From contig NZ_LR699119.1 of NCBI RefSeq assembly GCF_902459485.1, forward strand, positions 558,001-622,000: a stretch of 64,000 nucleotides of DNA. Reading direction: 5' to 3'. Made by a program: the position numbers and the translations under genes. The stretch is from Aquicella siphonis. GTDB lineage: Bacteria; Pseudomonadota; Gammaproteobacteria; DSM-16500. The notes beneath the pieces were generated by a model, which worked only from the letters and a program-made list of their open reading frames with translations, did not search any database and was not told the DNA's origin. Each line of letters begins with the position of its first letter. Within the stretch, counting starts at the first letter, position 1. Shown one piece after another: positions 46,336 through 56,164 of the stretch.

Positions 46336-46662
46336 ATGCCAATTTATGAATATCAATGTTCTGTCTGCGGGCATCATTTGGAGGCCATCCAGAAGATGTC
46401 TGACCAGCCGCTGACAGATTGCCCTGAATGTCATCAGCCTGCTCTCAACAAGCTGGTTTCAGCCGCGGGCTTTCAGCTCAAGGGGTCAGGCTGGTATGTG
46501 ACGGATTATAGTGCCAAGGGTAAATCCAAATCTGCCCAGGAATCAGCAGCTTCCACCGGGGGCAGCACAGAAACCAAGCCTGAGAACAGCGCGGGCAAGG
46601 AACCCGCCTCTTCCTCATCATCGACAGGTTCCGGCAGCACCGGTTCCGGAGAGGCTTCATGA
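46336..46662 (+). CDS. FmdB-family zinc-ribbon protein (108 aa)
   Basis: It starts MPIYEYQCSVCGHHLEAIQKMSD and has CPECHQPALNKLVSAAGF, giving two CxxC knuckles for one zinc. The C-terminal ~45 residues are a low-complexity Ser/Gly/Glu-rich tail. FmdB-type ribbons are often found near DUF502 and aspS in gammaproteobacteria, but their job is unknown. GGGGT precedes the ATG. It overlaps the next gene by 4 bp. Confidence 0.88.
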   Translation: MPIYEYQCSVCGHHLEAIQKMSDQPLTDCPECHQPALNKLVSAAGFQLKGSGWYVTDYSAKGKSKSAQESAASTGGSTETKPENSAGKEPASSSSSTGSGSTGSGEAS

Positions 46663-47297
46663 TTGCAGCCATACGCAAATATTTTATTTCTGGTCTATTG
46701 GTCTGGCTGCCAGTCATTATCACTCTTGTCGTGATCAAATTTCTGGTTGACCTGTTGAGCAAATCCTTGTTGCTGCTTCCGCCTGCTTTTCAACCTGATG
46801 TTTTACTGGGTTTTCATGTGCCGGGTATCGGCGTTGTCCTGACGCTTTTGGTGATCTTTTTTACCGGCTTGTTCGCGGCCAATTTCATCGGCCAGCGTTT
46901 GGTGGAAATGAGCGAGCGCATCATGACGCGTATCCCGCTCGTCCGTTCGGTTTACACCGGAGTGAAACAGGTTACCGAAACACTGTTCAAGCCGGGCGGC
47001 CAGTCATTCCGCAAGGTGCTGCTGGTGGAGTATCCCTGTCCCGGTGTTTTGAGCATTGCATTTCAGACTGGTGAAGTGGACGAAGTCATACAGGGGAAGC
47101 CCACGGGTGAAAGACTGGTCATTTATTTTATTCCCACCACACCCAATCCCACGTCGGGTTTTTTGATGATGGCTCCGAGGAGCAGGGTGAAAGAACTAGA
47201 TATTAGCGTTGATCAGGCGTTAAAATTCGTGATCTCTTTAGGAGTGGTACAGCCAGGCTCGCTGCCGGTAAAAACAACTTATCCCTCTGGTCAATGA
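46659..47297 (+). CDS. DUF502 family membrane protein (212 aa)
   Basis: Two membrane spans (YFISGLLVWLPVIITLVVIKFLV and GIGVVLTLLVIFFTGLFAANFIG), then IMTRIPLVRSVYTGVKQVTETLF and FIPTTPNPTSGFLMMAPRS, the conserved DUF502 core. Function is not established. It is translationally coupled to the FmdB gene (ATGA overlap) and lies 112 bp before aspS. Confidence 0.88.
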   Translation: MIAAIRKYFISGLLVWLPVIITLVVIKFLVDLLSKSLLLLPPAFQPDVLLGFHVPGIGVVLTLLVIFFTGLFAANFIGQRLVEMSERIMTRIPLVRSVYTGVKQVTETLFKPGGQSFRKVLLVEYPCPGVLSIAFQTGEVDEVIQGKPTGERLVIYFIPTTPNPTSGFLMMAPRSRVKELDISVDQALKFVISLGVVQPGSLPVKTTYPSGQ

Positions 47298-47409
47298 AAG
47301 TCTGAACCTGGGGATGCTTCAGACTGCGCGTGTATCTTGAGCCGCGCGGCTGGCAGGCGGTTGGCTTTGCGTTATTCAGGGCAAATTTAATCTAATACGA
47401 AGGTATCTC

Positions 47410-49176
47410 ATGCGTAGTCATTATTGCGGACAAACGACCGCGGATTTGTTAGGCCAGGAAGTCAGATTGGCAGGCTGGGTGCATCGCCGCCGTGATCATG
47501 GGGGAGTCATATTCATTGATTTACGTGATCGCGAAGGGATAGTTCAGGTTGTGGTGGCGCCTGAGCAGAAATCGGCGTTTGCCAATGCTGAAACGGTGCG
47601 CAGTGAATATGTGATCCAGGTCAGAGGTACGGTGAGGAGACGCCCTGACGGTACCGTCAATCCCAATCTGCGCACGGGTGAAATTGAAGTCGCGGCGTCC
47701 GAGCTGGTCATTCTCAACCGCTCCGAACCATTGCCGTTTCCGATAGACGATGAATATCATGAAGTGGGTGAAGAAGCGAGACTGCGTTACCGCTATCTGG
47801 ATATCCGCCGGCCTGAAATGCTGGAGCGCCTGAAAACACGCGCAGCCATTTCCCGTTATCTGCGCCGCTATCTGGATGAACAAGGATTCATTGACGTTGA
47901 AACTCCGGTGTTGACCCGGGCCACGCCGGAAGGCGCTCGTGATTACCTGGTTCCCAGCCGCACCAAGCCCGGCAGTTTTTTTGCTTTGCCGCAATCGCCC
48001 CAGCAATTCAAGCAGTTGTTGATGATGGCGGGCATGGACCGTTATTACCAGATTGTCCGCTGTTTTCGTGATGAAGATTTGCGCGCCGACAGACAGCCGG
48101 AATTCACCCAGCTGGATATTGAAACTTCTTTTTTGGGCGAGCATGAAATACAAGCCATCATGGAAAAAATGATACGCGGTCTGTTCGCTGAATTACTCGG
48201 TGTCAAACTGCCGGATCCTTTTCCACGCATGAGTTATGCGGAAGCCATGAGCCGCTACGGTTCGGACAAGCCGGACCTGCGCATCCCGCTGGAACTGGTG
48301 GATGTTGGCGACTTGATGAAGGAAGTGGAATTCAAGGTATTCGCCGAACCGGCGAAAGACCCGCATGGCCGTGTTGCCGCGCTGCGGGTGCCAGGCGGTG
48401 CCGCGATCAGCCGCAAGGAAATTGATGAGTACACCAGTTATATCAGTATTTTTGGCGCGCGCGGCCTTGCGTATATCAAAATCAACGCTGAAGGCAAGGA
48501 AGGCCTGCAATCACCCATACTCAAATTTCTGCCCGACTCGGTCGTGAACAGCATTCTTGAGCGGACCGGAGCGCAAGTCGGCGATATTATTTTCTTTGGT
48601 GCCGACAAAACATCCGTGGTGAATGAATCTTTGGGTGCCCTGCGTCTCAAGGTGGGCCAGGACCGCGGATTGGTGTCGTCAGACTGGCGCATTCTGTGGG
48701 TGGTGGATTTTCCCATGTTTGAAAAAGGCGAAGGCCGTCTCTCCGCATGTCATCATCCCTTCACGTCACCCAAGGCGGATACCGTGGAAGAATTGATGCG
48801 GGACCCCCACAACATGCTGGCGCGCGCTTATGACATGGTCTTGAACGGCAGTGAGATTGGCGGAGGTTCGGTGCGTATCAATTCATCGGACATGCAAAAA
48901 GCGGTTTTCAATATTCTCAATATCAGCGATGAAGAAGCGGAAGACAAGTTTGGACATTTGCTGACGGCAATGCGTCTGGGATGCCCTCCGCATGGCGGAA
49001 TTGCCTTTGGTCTGGATCGTCTGGTCATGTTGATGACGGGCGCTTCATCGATTCGCGATGTGATTGCGTTTCCCAAGACACAAACGGCAAGCTGTCCTCT
49101 CATGGATGCACCGGCTCCCGTTGAACCGGAACAATTAATCGAATTAGGCATACGCGTTACCAAGGCAAAGGAATAA
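47410..49176 (+). CDS. aspS: Aspartyl-tRNA synthetase, bacterial type (588 aa)
   Basis: It begins [43 protein letters not shown], the OB-fold anticodon domain. Class II motif 2 is [23 protein letters not shown], the GAD insertion domain follows at ~290-420, and motif 3 is [31 protein letters not shown]. The 588-residue length is that of the bacterial form. It cannot be said by eye whether it is discriminating or also charges tRNA-Asn. Confidence 0.97.
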   Translation: MRSHYCGQTTADLLGQEVRLAGWVHRRRDHGGVIFIDLRDREGIVQVVVAPEQKSAFANAETVRSEYVIQVRGTVRRRPDGTVNPNLRTGEIEVAASELVILNRSEPLPFPIDDEYHEVGEEARLRYRYLDIRRPEMLERLKTRAAISRYLRRYLDEQGFIDVETPVLTRATPEGARDYLVPSRTKPGSFFALPQSPQQFKQLLMMAGMDRYYQIVRCFRDEDLRADRQPEFTQLDIETSFLGEHEIQAIMEKMIRGLFAELLGVKLPDPFPRMSYAEAMSRYGSDKPDLRIPLELVDVGDLMKEVEFKVFAEPAKDPHGRVAALRVPGGAAISRKEIDEYTSYISIFGARGLAYIKINAEGKEGLQSPILKFLPDSVVNSILERTGAQVGDIIFFGADKTSVVNESLGALRLKVGQDRGLVSSDWRILWVVDFPMFEKGEGRLSACHHPFTSPKADTVEELMRDPHNMLARAYDMVLNGSEIGGGSVRINSSDMQKAVFNILNISDEEAEDKFGHLLTAMRLGCPPHGGIAFGLDRLVMLMTGASSIRDVIAFPKTQTASCPLMDAPAPVEPEQLIELGIRVTKAKE

Positions 49177-49180
49177 ACCG

Positions 49181-49930
49181 ATGGCAGGGCATAGCAAATG
49201 GGCAAACATCAAGCGACATAAAGCGAAAGTGGATGCCAAGCGCGGCAAGATTTACACGAAAATCATCCGCGAAGTGACGGTGGCTGCGAAAATGGGCGGC
49301 GGTGATCCCGGCTCCAATCCGCGGTTGCGGGCCGCACTGGATAAGGCCCAGGAAGCCAACATGACCAAAGATGTCATTGAACGCGCGATCAAGCGCGGTA
49401 CGGGCGGCATGGAAGGTGAAAGTGTGGAAGAAATCCGTTATGAAGGTTACGGGCCGGGCGGTATTGCAGTGATGGTGGATTGCATGACCAATAACCGTAA
49501 CCGCACGGTCGCTGAAGTCCGGCATGCTTTCACCAAGAGCGGCGGTAATCTGGGAACAGACGGCTCCGTGTCCTATCTTTTTAAAAAGCAGGGCCAAATG
49601 ACTTTCGCACCCGGCGTGGATGAAGAACGATTAATGGAACACGCGCTGGAACTGGGTGTGGATGACGTTATTTCAAACAGTGATAAAAGTGTGGATGTCA
49701 TCACCGGGCCGGACAACTTTATCATGGTCAAAGACGCTCTGGCCAAAGCAGGATTCAGGCCTGAACAGGCGGATGTTATCATGCGCGCTGAGACCAGTGT
49801 TTCTATTAGCGATAAGGAAACGGCTGAAAAAGTGATGAACCTGATCGATACACTGGAAGATCTGGATGATGTCCAGTCTGTTTATTCCAATGCTGATATC
49901 GCAGAAGAGATACTGAATGAATTGTCCTGA
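49181..49930 (+). CDS. yebC: YebC/PmpR family regulator (249 aa)
   Basis: It starts [37 protein letters not shown] and includes AMTNNRNRT-like [27 protein letters not shown], diagnostic of YebC. Members have been described as transcription regulators and as ribosome-associated factors helping proline-rich stretches. Begins 4 bp after aspS and precedes ruvC, the conserved order. Confidence 0.96.
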   Translation: MAGHSKWANIKRHKAKVDAKRGKIYTKIIREVTVAAKMGGGDPGSNPRLRAALDKAQEANMTKDVIERAIKRGTGGMEGESVEEIRYEGYGPGGIAVMVDCMTNNRNRTVAEVRHAFTKSGGNLGTDGSVSYLFKKQGQMTFAPGVDEERLMEHALELGVDDVISNSDKSVDVITGPDNFIMVKDALAKAGFRPEQADVIMRAETSVSISDKETAEKVMNLIDTLEDLDDVQSVYSNADIAEEILNELS

Positions 49931-50049
49931 TGGGCAGCGCCGTTCGCCCAGCCTGCGCCGGATGGATACAATCGTATTCCGGTGGAAACTGAGAGCGGGC
50001 TGCTGAATCCGGATGGTCCGGTGTGGAAATCAGTGCAAAGGATGTTCTT

Positions 50050-50532
50050 ATGACGGTGATCATTGGAATTGATCCCGGGTCTCGCCGCACAGGCTATGGG
50101 GTGATCCGGCTGGAAGGCAACCGCCACGTTTATCTGGCCAGCGGTTATCTCAATCTGCTGGCATTTCCTGCGCATGAGCGTCTGCGTCAAATCTATCTCG
50201 GCCTGCAAAAAATCATGCAAACCTATCAGCCGCACGAGGCGGCCATTGAACAAGTGTTCATGCAGGAAAATCCCAATTCCGCTCTCAAGCTGGGACAGGC
50301 GCGTGGTGCCGCGATTGTTGCCCTGGATATTCCAGTGGCGGAATATTCGGCTCGGGCGGTAAAAAAATCCGTGGTCGGCCATGGTGCCGCGGACAAATCA
50401 CAAGTGCAATTCATGGTGAAGCGCTTGCTAAACATAGGCGTAAGCTTGCAGCCGGATGCAGCGGATGCACTGGCGGTCGCATTGTGTCACGCACATGCAC
50501 GCGGCATGAAAAAATGGGGTATTGAAAAATGA
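50050..50532 (+). CDS. ruvC: Holliday junction resolvase RuvC (160 aa)
   Basis: A dimeric endonuclease cutting four-way junctions. Acidic metal ligands are visible in IGIDPGSRRTGYG, AIEQVFMQENPNSALKLGQARG and QPDAADALAVALCH. The ATG at 50050 has AAAGGA 7 bp upstream; a longer frame from 50023 is not supported by the family. In most gammaproteobacteria ruvA follows directly; here about 1.3 kb with an opposite-strand gene intervenes. Confidence 0.96.
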   Translation: MTVIIGIDPGSRRTGYGVIRLEGNRHVYLASGYLNLLAFPAHERLRQIYLGLQKIMQTYQPHEAAIEQVFMQENPNSALKLGQARGAAIVALDIPVAEYSARAVKKSVVGHGAADKSQVQFMVKRLLNIGVSLQPDAADALAVALCHAHARGMKKWGIEK

Positions 50533-50571
50533 CTGCGGCAGACTTGCTGCCGCGTCAGAGGGAGAGCGATT

Positions 50572-51609
50572 TTAAATTGCTCTGTGGAAATGGTGAAACT
50601 CCTGCGGCATCACATCGCTTTTCTGCACGTAGCGCATGTGCGGATTTTTTTTCGGATCAATTTTATCCGCGGCATCCTGCAAGGTCGCATTGATTAACTT
50701 GCGCTCCTGCAGCAGACGGGGAAGGTAGGCGCCGATGATGTCAGCCATGGGTGCCAGCAGCATGGTACTTATGCCGGATTGCAGGACAGGAAAAAGCGTG
50801 TCATGCAGGGACGGGTTTCCAGCGATGGTGTTGGCGAGAACATTGAGTCGCTGGATATGCGCCGCCACATCCGCTTCGGACAAATCCTGTGTCCGGGTTT
50901 TGGCTGCCAGATCGGAATAAGACGCATATTGTTCATTCGTTGCCAGATGTTGTCCGAATTGCTGCAAGACATTTTTGACAGCGGCACAAAAGAATTGATT
51001 AATGACAGGCTGGAGGCGGTCGGTCGTCAGTTGTTGCAGTCGGCTAGAGAGTGCGACGGCTTGATCATAGGGATTACAAAATTTGCTATGTTCACAAATT
51101 TCCCGCATTTCGGCGTATTTTTGCAGCAGATTCTGTTCATCCGAATTCTGGTGCACCATGGCGGCGCCCAGCTCGCTGGCATAAGACAGGATACTGCCTG
51201 GCGTGCAAAACCATTTTTTCTCCAGTAGCAACGCATGATTTAACGAGGCAGAACCCAGCTGAGCCTGACACAGGGCGCGGTAGACGACAGAAGAGCAGTT
51301 ATTATCGAACCAGCCAAAATTTTCCTGATTCGGCTTGAAATGATTTTTCCACCAGTCATAAACCGCCTGCTCCGAAAGGCCATATCCGCACGATTCCTCT
51401 GTCGGCAGAATGACGACGGAGGCGGCGCGGGATGTCCGGCTGGCAGAATCTTTGAGCCGGTCGTGGTCCAGTTCATGCAGCCGGAAGCCGGCTAGTGAGC
51501 GTTCATTTGCCGGAAAAAAACTGATATAGAGATTTTTATCTCTGCACAGGCCGGTTAATCCTATGGCCAGATGGCTGGTGGAATCAGGGTAGTAAACAAC
51601 GATGATCAT
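50572..51609 (-). CDS. Uncharacterised protein with possible permuted papain-like (NlpC/LRAT-type) N-terminal domain (345 aa)
   Basis: Not recognised as a named family. The N-terminal ~120 residues contain His13 in STSHLAIGLTG and Cys105 in WFDNNCSSVVYRALCQAQLG. This His-before-Cys order, with Cys at the start of a helix, is the layout of circularly permuted NlpC/P60-LRAT-YaeF enzymes, which act as thiol hydrolases or acyltransferases. The remaining ~220 residues look alpha-helical, with no signal peptide or clear membrane span. GAGG stands 5 bp before the ATG. The gene is inserted antisense between ruvC and ruvA, so it looks like a lineage-specific acquisition. An effector role is possible, as in Legionellales, but unproved. 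Confidence 0.55.
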   Translation of the reverse strand: MIIVVYYPDSTSHLAIGLTGLCRDKNLYISFFPANERSLAGFRLHELDHDRLKDSASRTSRAASVVILPTEESCGYGLSEQAVYDWWKNHFKPNQENFGWFDNNCSSVVYRALCQAQLGSASLNHALLLEKKWFCTPGSILSYASELGAAMVHQNSDEQNLLQKYAEMREICEHSKFCNPYDQAVALSSRLQQLTTDRLQPVINQFFCAAVKNVLQQFGQHLATNEQYASYSDLAAKTRTQDLSEADVAAHIQRLNVLANTIAGNPSLHDTLFPVLQSGISTMLLAPMADIIGAYLPRLLQERKLINATLQDAADKIDPKKNPHMRYVQKSDVMPQEFHHFHRAI

Positions 51610-51724
51610 GCAAGCCTCATTTGTGTGTTGGGTATTTATTTTTTTTGTTGGCGCGGTGGCGGCTCATCCGCGACGATATTGGCTGAATCATATCAGACTG
51701 TGTAATTAATAATCAACCCCTGTC

Positions 51725-51745
51725 CAGCACAGCTATGCTGTGCTG
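51725..51745. repeat. Perfect 9-bp hairpin upstream of ruvA
   Basis: CAGCACAGC and GCTGTGCTG enclose a TAT loop between the antisense gene's start and ruvA. It has no T-run on either strand, so an operator or leader stem is more likely than a terminator. Confidence 0.45.
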
Positions 51746-51829
51746 TGGGAAAGAATATCAATTGTTTATTGAAAACTCCTGTGCAGCCTATATCATTGAG
51801 GGATCATTCGGGCAAGGATTTCACGGCAC

Positions 51830-52435
51830 ATGATTGGACAAATACGCGGCATCATTCTGGAAAAGCAACCGCCACAATTACTGGTGGATGTCCAGGGCGT
51901 GGGATATGAAATCGATGCTCCCATGAGCACGTTTTATCAATTGCCGGATCCGGGCCAGGAAATTACCTTGTTTACGCACTTCGTGGTGCGTGAAGATGCG
52001 CATCATCTTTATGGATTTTATACGCGCGACGAGCGGTTATTGTTTCGTACGCTGTTAAAAGTGAACGGCGTTGGTCCGCGCCTCGCGCTGACCATTTTAT
52101 CCAGTATCGCACCCGATGAATTCGTGCGCTGCGTGTTGAACAACGACACCGCGAGCCTGGTGCGTTTGCCCGGGGTAGGTAAAAAAACGGCGGAACGTCT
52201 GGTAATAGAAATGCGGGACAAGCTTTCAGACTGGTGCCAGGCGGTGCCAGTGAATGGGGCGGATTTGCTGAAGCAGGATACACAAGGCCGTCATCAGGTT
52301 TTACAAGACGCCATCGCGGCGTTGGTTGCGTTGGGCTACAAGCAGCAGGAAGCCAACCGCACGGTTACCCGGATTGATGATGGCGCGGCAAGCAGCGAAG
52401 AACTGATACGCAGGGCGTTACGGGAGATGATGTAA
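51830..52435 (+). CDS. ruvA: Holliday junction DNA helicase subunit RuvA (201 aa)
   Basis: It binds the four-way junction and loads RuvB. It starts [31 protein letters not shown] (OB fold), has helix-hairpin-helix runs [20 protein letters not shown] and [23 protein letters not shown], and a C-terminal three-helix domain for RuvB contact ([15 protein letters not shown]). The stop overlaps the ruvB ATG by one base. Confidence 0.96.
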   Translation: MIGQIRGIILEKQPPQLLVDVQGVGYEIDAPMSTFYQLPDPGQEITLFTHFVVREDAHHLYGFYTRDERLLFRTLLKVNGVGPRLALTILSSIAPDEFVRCVLNNDTASLVRLPGVGKKTAERLVIEMRDKLSDWCQAVPVNGADLLKQDTQGRHQVLQDAIAALVALGYKQQEANRTVTRIDDGAASSEELIRRALREMM

Positions 52436-53481
52436 TGATGCAGACCGACAGGATAATCGCGCCGGAACAACAGGAAAATGATCCGGTTGACCGCGCGCTG
52501 CGCCCCAGGCAGCTATGCGATTATATAGGCCAGGATTCCGTGCGCGAGCAAATGGATATCTTTATTCGCGCGGCGAAAGCTCGCAGCGACGCGCTGGATC
52601 ACGTGCTGATTTTCGGGCCGCCGGGCTTGGGAAAGACAACGCTGGCCAATATCATCGCGAATGAACTGGGGGTGGGGCTGAAACAGACTTCAGGCCCGGT
52701 GCTGGAGCGGCCTGGGGATGTCGCCGCCCTGTTGACCAACCTGCAGGCAGGAGACGTCTTATTTATAGACGAAATTCACCGTCTGAGTCCCGTGGTGGAA
52801 GAAGTGTTGTATCCTGCCATGGAAGATTATCAGATTGACATCATGATAGGGGAAGGGCCGGCGGCGCGTTCCATCAAGCTGGATTTACCGCAATTCACGC
52901 TCATAGGCGCGACCACGCGCGCCGGTCTGTTGACTTCTCCCCTGCGTGACCGGTTTGGTATCGTGCAGCGGCTGGAATTTTATCAGATACCTGCTCTTAC
53001 GCAGATCGTGATTCGCTCAGCGCAAATTCTCAATGTTGCCATTGATCAGTTGGGCGCGGAAGAAATCGCGCGCCGTTCGCGCGGAACACCGCGCATCGCC
53101 AACCGCCTGTTAAGAAGGGTGCGGGATTACGCGCAAGTGAAAGCCAATGGCAGCGTTACACGCGAGATCGTAAGACACGCACTGGATTTTCTCAATGTGG
53201 ACAGCCAGGGTTTTGATGTTATGGATCAAAAATTATTACTGGCGCTAATGGAAAATTTTTGCGGCGGCCCGGTGGGTCTGGAAAGTCTGGCTGCGTTTAT
53301 CAATGAAGAAAAAGGCACGATTGAAGATGTGATTGAACCCTTTTTGATACAACAGGGATTCATGCTGCGGACCCCGCGCGGACGTATGGCGACAAAACAG
53401 GCATATACGCATTTCGGATTAAAAACACCCGAGAAGCTGCAGGTCCCTCAGACAGCCAGTCTCTTTGAGAGTGTGGAATGA
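52435..53481 (+). CDS. ruvB: Holliday junction branch migration ATPase RuvB (348 aa)
   Basis: AAA+ motor. Walker A is [15 protein letters not shown], Walker [12 protein letters not shown], sensor 1 LIGATTRAG, arginine finger LRDRFG, and the C-terminal winged helix ends [16 protein letters not shown]. Translation begins at ATG 52435 or the adjacent 52438. Overlaps ruvA by one base and the longest ybgC frame by four. Confidence 0.97.
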   Translation: MMQTDRIIAPEQQENDPVDRALRPRQLCDYIGQDSVREQMDIFIRAAKARSDALDHVLIFGPPGLGKTTLANIIANELGVGLKQTSGPVLERPGDVAALLTNLQAGDVLFIDEIHRLSPVVEEVLYPAMEDYQIDIMIGEGPAARSIKLDLPQFTLIGATTRAGLLTSPLRDRFGIVQRLEFYQIPALTQIVIRSAQILNVAIDQLGAEEIARRSRGTPRIANRLLRRVRDYAQVKANGSVTREIVRHALDFLNVDSQGFDVMDQKLLLALMENFCGGPVGLESLAAFINEEKGTIEDVIEPFLIQQGFMLRTPRGRMATKQAYTHFGLKTPEKLQVPQTASLFESVE

Positions 53482-53573
53482 AACTATCCCGAAACCGGGC
53501 GGATTCATGGCTGCTAGAAGCAGGTTGGGCGCGGGCAGGTCAGGTGGCAGAGCAGGACAACAGGGTGGTGATG

Positions 53574-53987
53574 ATGAACGAACATTTTTATCCATTACGG
53601 GTTCACTTTGAAGATACGGACTGTACCGGTGTGGTGTATCATGCGAATTACCTTAAATTCATGGAGCGCGCCCGTTCCGAATGGATAGATTCCCTGGGCA
53701 TAGGCGCTGACTGGCGTGAATCCGCAGGCGTTCATTTTTTGGTCCACTCTCTGCGTATCCAGTTCATGCAGCCTGCGAGGCTGCATGACCGCATTGAAGT
53801 GGTGAGCAGGATTCTTTCGGTGCGGGCTGCCAGTATTATTTTCGATCAGTGTTTGCGCTTGGACAGTATGCCCGATAAAATATTATGCAGGGCGGAAATT
53901 AAGATTGCCTGTGTTGATAAAGATATGCTGCCGAGGGCCATACCGGAAGCACCCATTTTAGAGTCGATTCGGAGATCATTATCGTGA
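53574..53987 (+). CDS. ybgC: Acyl-CoA thioesterase YbgC, Tol-Pal associated (137 aa)
   Basis: A hot-dog fold thioesterase. EDTDCTGVVYHANYLKFMERAR contains the catalytic Asp and the active-site helix; LRIQFMQPARLHDRIEVVSR follows. Starting at ATG 53574 (after GGGTGG) gives 137 residues and the normal YbgC N-terminus. The frame is open back to an ATG at 53478 that overlaps ruvB by 4 bp and would add 32 residues of unknown use; that coupled start cannot be excluded. First gene of the tol-pal group. Confidence 0.9.
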   Translation: MNEHFYPLRVHFEDTDCTGVVYHANYLKFMERARSEWIDSLGIGADWRESAGVHFLVHSLRIQFMQPARLHDRIEVVSRILSVRAASIIFDQCLRLDSMPDKILCRAEIKIACVDKDMLPRAIPEAPILESIRRSLS

Positions 53988-54685
53988 ATTATGATGCCAG
54001 TTTGTTAGGTTACTTTATACATGCCAGTTTGGTGGTCAAGATTGTCATGCTGATCCTGGTTGGTGCCTCGATTTTTTCCTGGACCTATATTTTGCAGCGT
54101 GGATTTTATCTGAAAGACATCGACAAGGCGGCGGGCAAATTCGAGCAGGCATTCTGGTCGGGGGAAGATTTGTCCAAGCTGTACTCTGCGGGCAGCAGAG
54201 GGCGTGGATCCCTGGAAGGATTAGAAGCGATTTTTTACGCCGGTTTCAAGGAGTTTCAACGTTTTCGCAAACAGGCTGGCGCCACCATGGAATTGGTGAT
54301 GGAAAATACCAGACGCGCCATGCGTGTCGCGCAAATGCGTGAACAGGACAAACTGGAAGCCCATTTGCCGTTTCTCGCCATTGTGGGTTCGACCAGTCCT
54401 TACGTTGGTCTGTTTGGAACGGTCTGGGGTATCATGCAGGCATTTCGCGCTCTCGCCAATGTGCAGCAGGCGACTATTTCCATGGTCGCGCCCGGCATTG
54501 CCGAAGCCTTGATCGCAACAGCACTGGGATTGTTCGCGGCCATTCCGGCGGTGATTGCTTACAACCGTTTTATCACTGACATCGGCAGGTTGATGAACCG
54601 GTTTGACGCGTTTGAAGAAGAATTTACCAACATTCTTATCCGGCAGTCGCAGCATAATACTGCCAAACTCGAAGCAGTGGAGTAA
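53984..54685 (+). CDS. tolQ: TolQ, proton channel subunit of Tol-Pal (233 aa)
   Basis: Inner-membrane protein of the ExbB/MotA type. First span VVKIVMLILVGASIFSWTYI; second and third spans around VGSTSPYVGLFGTVWGIMQAF and APGIAEALIATALGLFAAIPAVIAYN, which contain the conserved Thr/Pro channel residues. GTG start at 53984 overlaps the ybgC stop (GTGA). Confidence 0.95.
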   Translation: MNYDASLLGYFIHASLVVKIVMLILVGASIFSWTYILQRGFYLKDIDKAAGKFEQAFWSGEDLSKLYSAGSRGRGSLEGLEAIFYAGFKEFQRFRKQAGATMELVMENTRRAMRVAQMREQDKLEAHLPFLAIVGSTSPYVGLFGTVWGIMQAFRALANVQQATISMVAPGIAEALIATALGLFAAIPAVIAYNRFITDIGRLMNRFDAFEEEFTNILIRQSQHNTAKLEAVE

Positions 54686-54690
54686 TTATT

Positions 54691-55146
54691 ATGGCGCACA
54701 TGCACCAACTCGGATCACGGCGCCCCATGTCTGATATCAATGTCGTGCCTTTCATTGACGTCATGCTGGTGCTTCTGGTGATATTCATGATTACCACGCC
54801 CTTGCTGACACAGGGTGTGAAAGTGGAATTGCCAAAAACAGCAGCGAAGGCCATGCCTGAGCAGCAAAAAGAACCCCTGATTGTAACGGTGGATTCCTCG
54901 GGTAATTATTATCTGAATCTCTCTGACAAGCCTAACCAGCCCATTACTGCGCGCACGCTCAGTCATCTTGTGACGACCCAGTTGTCTGCACAGCAGGGAG
55001 CGGAACAGCGGCCGGTTCTGGTGCGCGGCGACAAGAGTGTGAATTACGGCAAGGTTGTGGAAGCCATGGTGCTGCTGCAGCAGGCCGGCGCCAAAAGTGT
55101 CGGATTAATCACACAGCCAGCCTCTGCGGAAAAAACAGTGAGTTGA
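54691..55146 (+). CDS. tolR: TolR, Tol-Pal energising subunit (151 aa)
   Basis: ExbD-like protein with a single span: MSDINVVPFIDVMLVLLVIFMITTPLL, where the Asp of PFIDVML is the proton-carrying residue. Periplasmic domain follows. Begins 5 bp after tolQ. Confidence 0.95.
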   Translation: MAHMHQLGSRRPMSDINVVPFIDVMLVLLVIFMITTPLLTQGVKVELPKTAAKAMPEQQKEPLIVTVDSSGNYYLNLSDKPNQPITARTLSHLVTTQLSAQQGAEQRPVLVRGDKSVNYGKVVEAMVLLQQAGAKSVGLITQPASAEKTVS

Positions 55147-55155
55147 CGGGGTAAC

Positions 55156-56016
55156 ATGGCGGCACCTCAAGAATCTAACAAATACTTTGTTTTCTCGACG
55201 GTTTTTCATATCGTTATTCTGGGTGTGCTGGTATTGAGCTTTGAGCGCGCCGCCACCTTGCCGGTTTTTGAAAATACGAACAAACAAGATGTGATCAGCG
55301 CGGTGGTTCTGGGAGACACGGATAAAAGCAGGATACTGCCCAGACAACTAGCTTCCCGACCCGTGCGCCAGCCGGTCAGGGAAAAACCTGATCCGGCGCC
55401 CAAGCCGCAGCCGGTCAGACAGCAAGTTCCTGCACAGGTAGAGAAAGAAGTCATCGCGCTGAAAAAGCCTGAAGACAAGAAAAAGCTGAAGCAGCAAAAA
55501 GCGCTGGAAGCATTAAAAAAACCCGATATTTTCGGCAAGGATTTACTGGCGGATATTAAGAAGCAGACGGACAAGCAGAAACTGAAAGAAAAAAAATTGC
55601 AGTCACAGTTTCAGAAAACCCTGCGCGAACAGGCGGAGCAAACCCTGCGGCAGCAAATCATGAATGAAGATATACGTCTGAAAAGCGCTGAAATGCATTT
55701 GTCGCAAGGTGAGGTCAACAAGTACAAGGCATTGATACTGCAAGCCATTAGTGAACACTGGATTATTCCCACGCAAGCCAACAAAAGTCTGTATTGTGAA
55801 CTGATGATACGTGTCGCGCCCGGCGGCGCGGTACTGGATGTGCAAGTGACAAAATCCAGCGGCGATCCTTCACTTGATAGTTCGGCGCTCGCGGCGGTAT
55901 TAAAAGCCTCGCCCTTGCCTGTTCCGTCCGAATCCTCCGCGTTTGAAGCCTTCAGACAGTTTGTTCTCAAGGTGAAGCCTGAAAATGTCCTGGATGGCGG
56001 GTTGGGCGTCGGTTAA
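55156..56016 (+). CDS. tolA: TolA, periplasm-spanning Tol-Pal protein (286 aa)
   Basis: N-terminal membrane span (VFSTVFHIVILGVLVLSF), then a Lys/Gln/Glu/Ala-rich helical stalk (about residues 80-185) and a globular C-terminal domain with IMNEDIRLKSAE, HWIIPTQANKSLYCELMIRVAPGGAVLDVQVTKSSGDPSLDSSA. It is shorter than E. coli TolA (421 aa) because the stalk is short. Begins 9 bp after tolR. A GTCTGC/GCAGAC hairpin stands ~20 bp after its stop. Confidence 0.93.
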   Translation: MAAPQESNKYFVFSTVFHIVILGVLVLSFERAATLPVFENTNKQDVISAVVLGDTDKSRILPRQLASRPVRQPVREKPDPAPKPQPVRQQVPAQVEKEVIALKKPEDKKKLKQQKALEALKKPDIFGKDLLADIKKQTDKQKLKEKKLQSQFQKTLREQAEQTLRQQIMNEDIRLKSAEMHLSQGEVNKYKALILQAISEHWIIPTQANKSLYCELMIRVAPGGAVLDVQVTKSSGDPSLDSSALAAVLKASPLPVPSESSAFEAFRQFVLKVKPENVLDGGLGVG

Positions 56017-56164
56017 AACCATAGCCGCTGTCTGCCAGAGTGCAGACGTCGAAATAAACATTTTTCATCTCTCCTGGCGGGCGGTATAGTATTTGTCAGT
56101 GTCTGTGAATTCTGGCCAATGCGCAGGATACAGCCTGTATCCGGATGCGCCGGGCAAGGCGGGA

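Noticed and set aside
47521-48153. 210-codon frame antisense to aspS
   Set aside because: Shadow of aspS; no independent evidence.
51725-51745. Hairpin upstream of ruvA considered as a terminator
   Set aside because: No T-run on either strand and it lies between two divergent starts; kept only as an inverted repeat.
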